The notes below the pieces were generated by a model. The model made no database searches, was not told the DNA's origin, and saw nothing but the letters and a program-made list of their open reading frames with translations. A DNA stretch of 9,981 nt from CAYYHA01 sp964471535 (GTDB lineage Bacteria; Myxococcota; Myxococcia; SLRQ01). The stretch is from positions 1 to 9,981 of the forward strand of contig CAYYHA010000151.1 of assembly GCA_964471535.1 (NCBI GenBank). The letters run 5' to 3'. The translations under genes and the position numbers were made by a program. Below are positions 8,783-9,981 of this stretch, one piece after another; position 1 is the stretch's first letter; every line of letters begins with the position of its first letter.

Positions 8783-9981
8783 GACGACTGACCCGATCTG
8801 TCTCCATGCTGATCCTGCTGATCGCCACGGCATCTGCTGTTCGGGCGCAGGCCGCCGTCTCCTGGGCGCCTGGCGGATCCGCCACCGGTGAGGATCTGCA
8901 GATCAAAATTGTGACCTTCGGACCGGGAGACGACATCGCCAGCTGGTTCGGGCACGGGGCCGTGCTGGTGGAGAACACCCGGACCGGGGAGAAGCGGGTC
9001 TACAACTTCGGGATGTTCAGCTTCGGGCCCGAGATGTGGCCGAAGTTCCTCATGGGCCGCCTCGAGTTCTGGGTGGGGGAGGCGAGCTGGCCCCGCACGC
9101 TGCAGGTCTACCGTGCCTTGAACCGCGACATTCGGGTGCAGACGCTCAACCTCCCTCCGGAGAAACGCCTCGAGATGGCGCGGGCGCTGGCGGTCAACGT
9201 TCGTCCCGAGAACCGCACCTACCTCTACCACCACTACTTCAACAACTGCGTCACCCGCATCCGAGATCTCATCGATGCGGCGGTCGACGGACAGCTGCGG
9301 GCACAGAACCAGGCGCTCGACACGCTGACCTTCCGCGACCACACGCGCCGCCACACCGAGCACAACCCCTACATCGATCAGATCCTCGTCTTCTGGATGA
9401 ACGACGAGATCGACAAGCCGATCACCCTCTGGGATGCCATGTTCCTGCCAACGGTGATGGAGGCGCGTCTCGATGCGGCGACCTATGTGAACGCGGAAGG
9501 GAAGCGGGTGCCCCTGGTGGCCAAGAAGGAGGTCCTCTACACCGCCCGCGGGCGCCCCCCGACTCCCGACAGGCCCTCGACGCGCTGGCCCTACACGCTC
9601 CTCTTCGGGCTCGTCGTCGGCGCCCTGCCCGTGGGGCTGGCCGAGTGGCGCCGGCGGCGTGGCAGCCGGCTGCCGCGGGTGCTCCTCGGGCTCCACACCT
9701 TCTTCGTGGGCCTGCTCTACGGTCTGCCGGCCCTGATCCTCTTCCTGATGTGGACCTTCACCGAGCACACGGTGACCTGGCGCAACGAGAACCTCTTCTT
9801 CGCGAACCCCTTGACCGCGGCGGCCATCGTGTTGGGGCCGGCCATCGCGTGGGGCTCACCGCGGGCCGCCCGGTGGATGCGCCTTCTGTGGACGGTGCTC
9901 TGCGTGACGAGCGCCGCCGGCGTCTTGGTGAAGGTCCTGCCTTGGTTCGACCAGGACAACCTCCTGCCCATGACCCTGCTC
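8779..9981 (+). CDS. DUF4105 / Lnb-like exported membrane protein, incomplete at right edge
   Basis: 401 residues are visible and the frame is still open at the window end. Residues 1-23 form a signal peptide (Arg-Arg, the hydrophobic run SMLILLIATASA, then AVRAQA for cleavage). A periplasmic domain follows (about 40-250) with FGHG (H59) and YHHYFNNCVTRIRDLID (C157), the hallmark His and Asn-Cys of DUF4105. At least four membrane segments come next (near 272-290, 302-325, 345-360 and 366-388), and WRNENLFFANPL plus a late DQDN motif fit the family's C-terminal half. The family includes Lnb, reported in Bacteroides as a lipoprotein N-acyltransferase that adds the third acyl chain; Cys and His are the likely catalytic pair. 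Whether this homologue does that is an inference. The gene starts 66 bp after the SNF2 gene on the same strand, so the two may be co-transcribed, without an obvious shared function. Confidence 0.85.
   Translation, partial: MRRLTRSVSMLILLIATASAVRAQAAVSWAPGGSATGEDLQIKIVTFGPGDDIASWFGHGAVLVENTRTGEKRVYNFGMFSFGPEMWPKFLMGRLEFWVGEASWPRTLQVYRALNRDIRVQTLNLPPEKRLEMARALAVNVRPENRTYLYHHYFNNCVTRIRDLIDAAVDGQLRAQNQALDTLTFRDHTRRHTEHNPYIDQILVFWMNDEIDKPITLWDAMFLPTVMEARLDAATYVNAEGKRVPLVAKKEVLYTARGRPPTPDRPSTRWPYTLLFGLVVGALPVGLAEWRRRRGSRLPRVLLGLHTFFVGLLYGLPALILFLMWTFTEHTVTWRNENLFFANPLTAAAIVLGPAIAWGSPRAARWMRLLWTVLCVTSAAGVLVKVLPWFDQDNLLPMTLL

Noticed and set aside
8425..9768. Long minus-strand open frame (447 codons)
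   Set aside because: It covers the end of the SNF2 gene and the Lnb-like gene, both of which have clear family motifs. Its composition (His-, Arg- and Gly-rich with no motif) is typical of antisense frames in GC-rich DNA.

Overview
This is a gene-dense, very GC-rich bacterial window with strongly GC-biased third codon positions and frequent GTG starts (three of the five complete genes and the partial one at the right edge begin at ATG or GTG, four of them GTG-type or ambiguous only at IYD). The error-prone polymerase cassette, a membrane adenylate cyclase next to an FHA protein, and a LexA-like palindrome of the CTnnA/TTCAG type together suggest Myxococcota or a related delta-type lineage. 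That assignment is an inference, because no rRNA or marker gene is present.

Layout, left to right. (1) Positions 1-147 are the 3' end of a plus-strand gene, probably the ImuB-like Y-family partner of the next gene. Its stop overlaps the start of dnaE2 (144-3194), an error-prone DNA polymerase III alpha subunit with its polymerase aspartates intact and a PHP domain that looks metal-dead. A 16-bp inverted repeat (113-128) sits between promoter-like hexamers just before dnaE2 and could be a LexA operator. (2) After a 38-bp gap come a six-helix membrane class III adenylate cyclase (3233-4483) and an FHA-domain protein (4480-5010). They overlap by four bases and are probably translationally coupled, which suggests a cAMP/phosphothreonine signalling pair. 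(3) Two overlapping GC-rich hairpins (5040-5077) separate this block from a convergent minus-strand gene (5092-5766). That gene encodes a flavin nitroreductase-fold protein closely resembling iodotyrosine deiodinase, including the Glu-Tyr-Lys triad that grips the halotyrosine. (4) Divergent from it, with only 33 bp between start codons, is a large SWIM-finger SNF2-family ATPase (5800-8712). (5) Sixty-six bases further on begins a secreted/membrane DUF4105 (Lnb-like) protein with a clear signal peptide (8779 to the edge, incomplete).

No tRNA, rRNA, CRISPR array, insertion sequence or recombination site was found, and no stretch longer than 147 bp lacks a gene. The genes form at least three functional blocks: SOS mutagenesis, cyclic-nucleotide/phosphopeptide signalling, and a mixed group of IYD-like, SNF2 and Lnb-like genes with no obvious shared pathway. 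I do not see convincing evidence for a single new multi-gene system. The points most worth checking are the IYD-like enzyme, the LexA-like operator placement, the cyclase-FHA couple and the Lnb-like protein.
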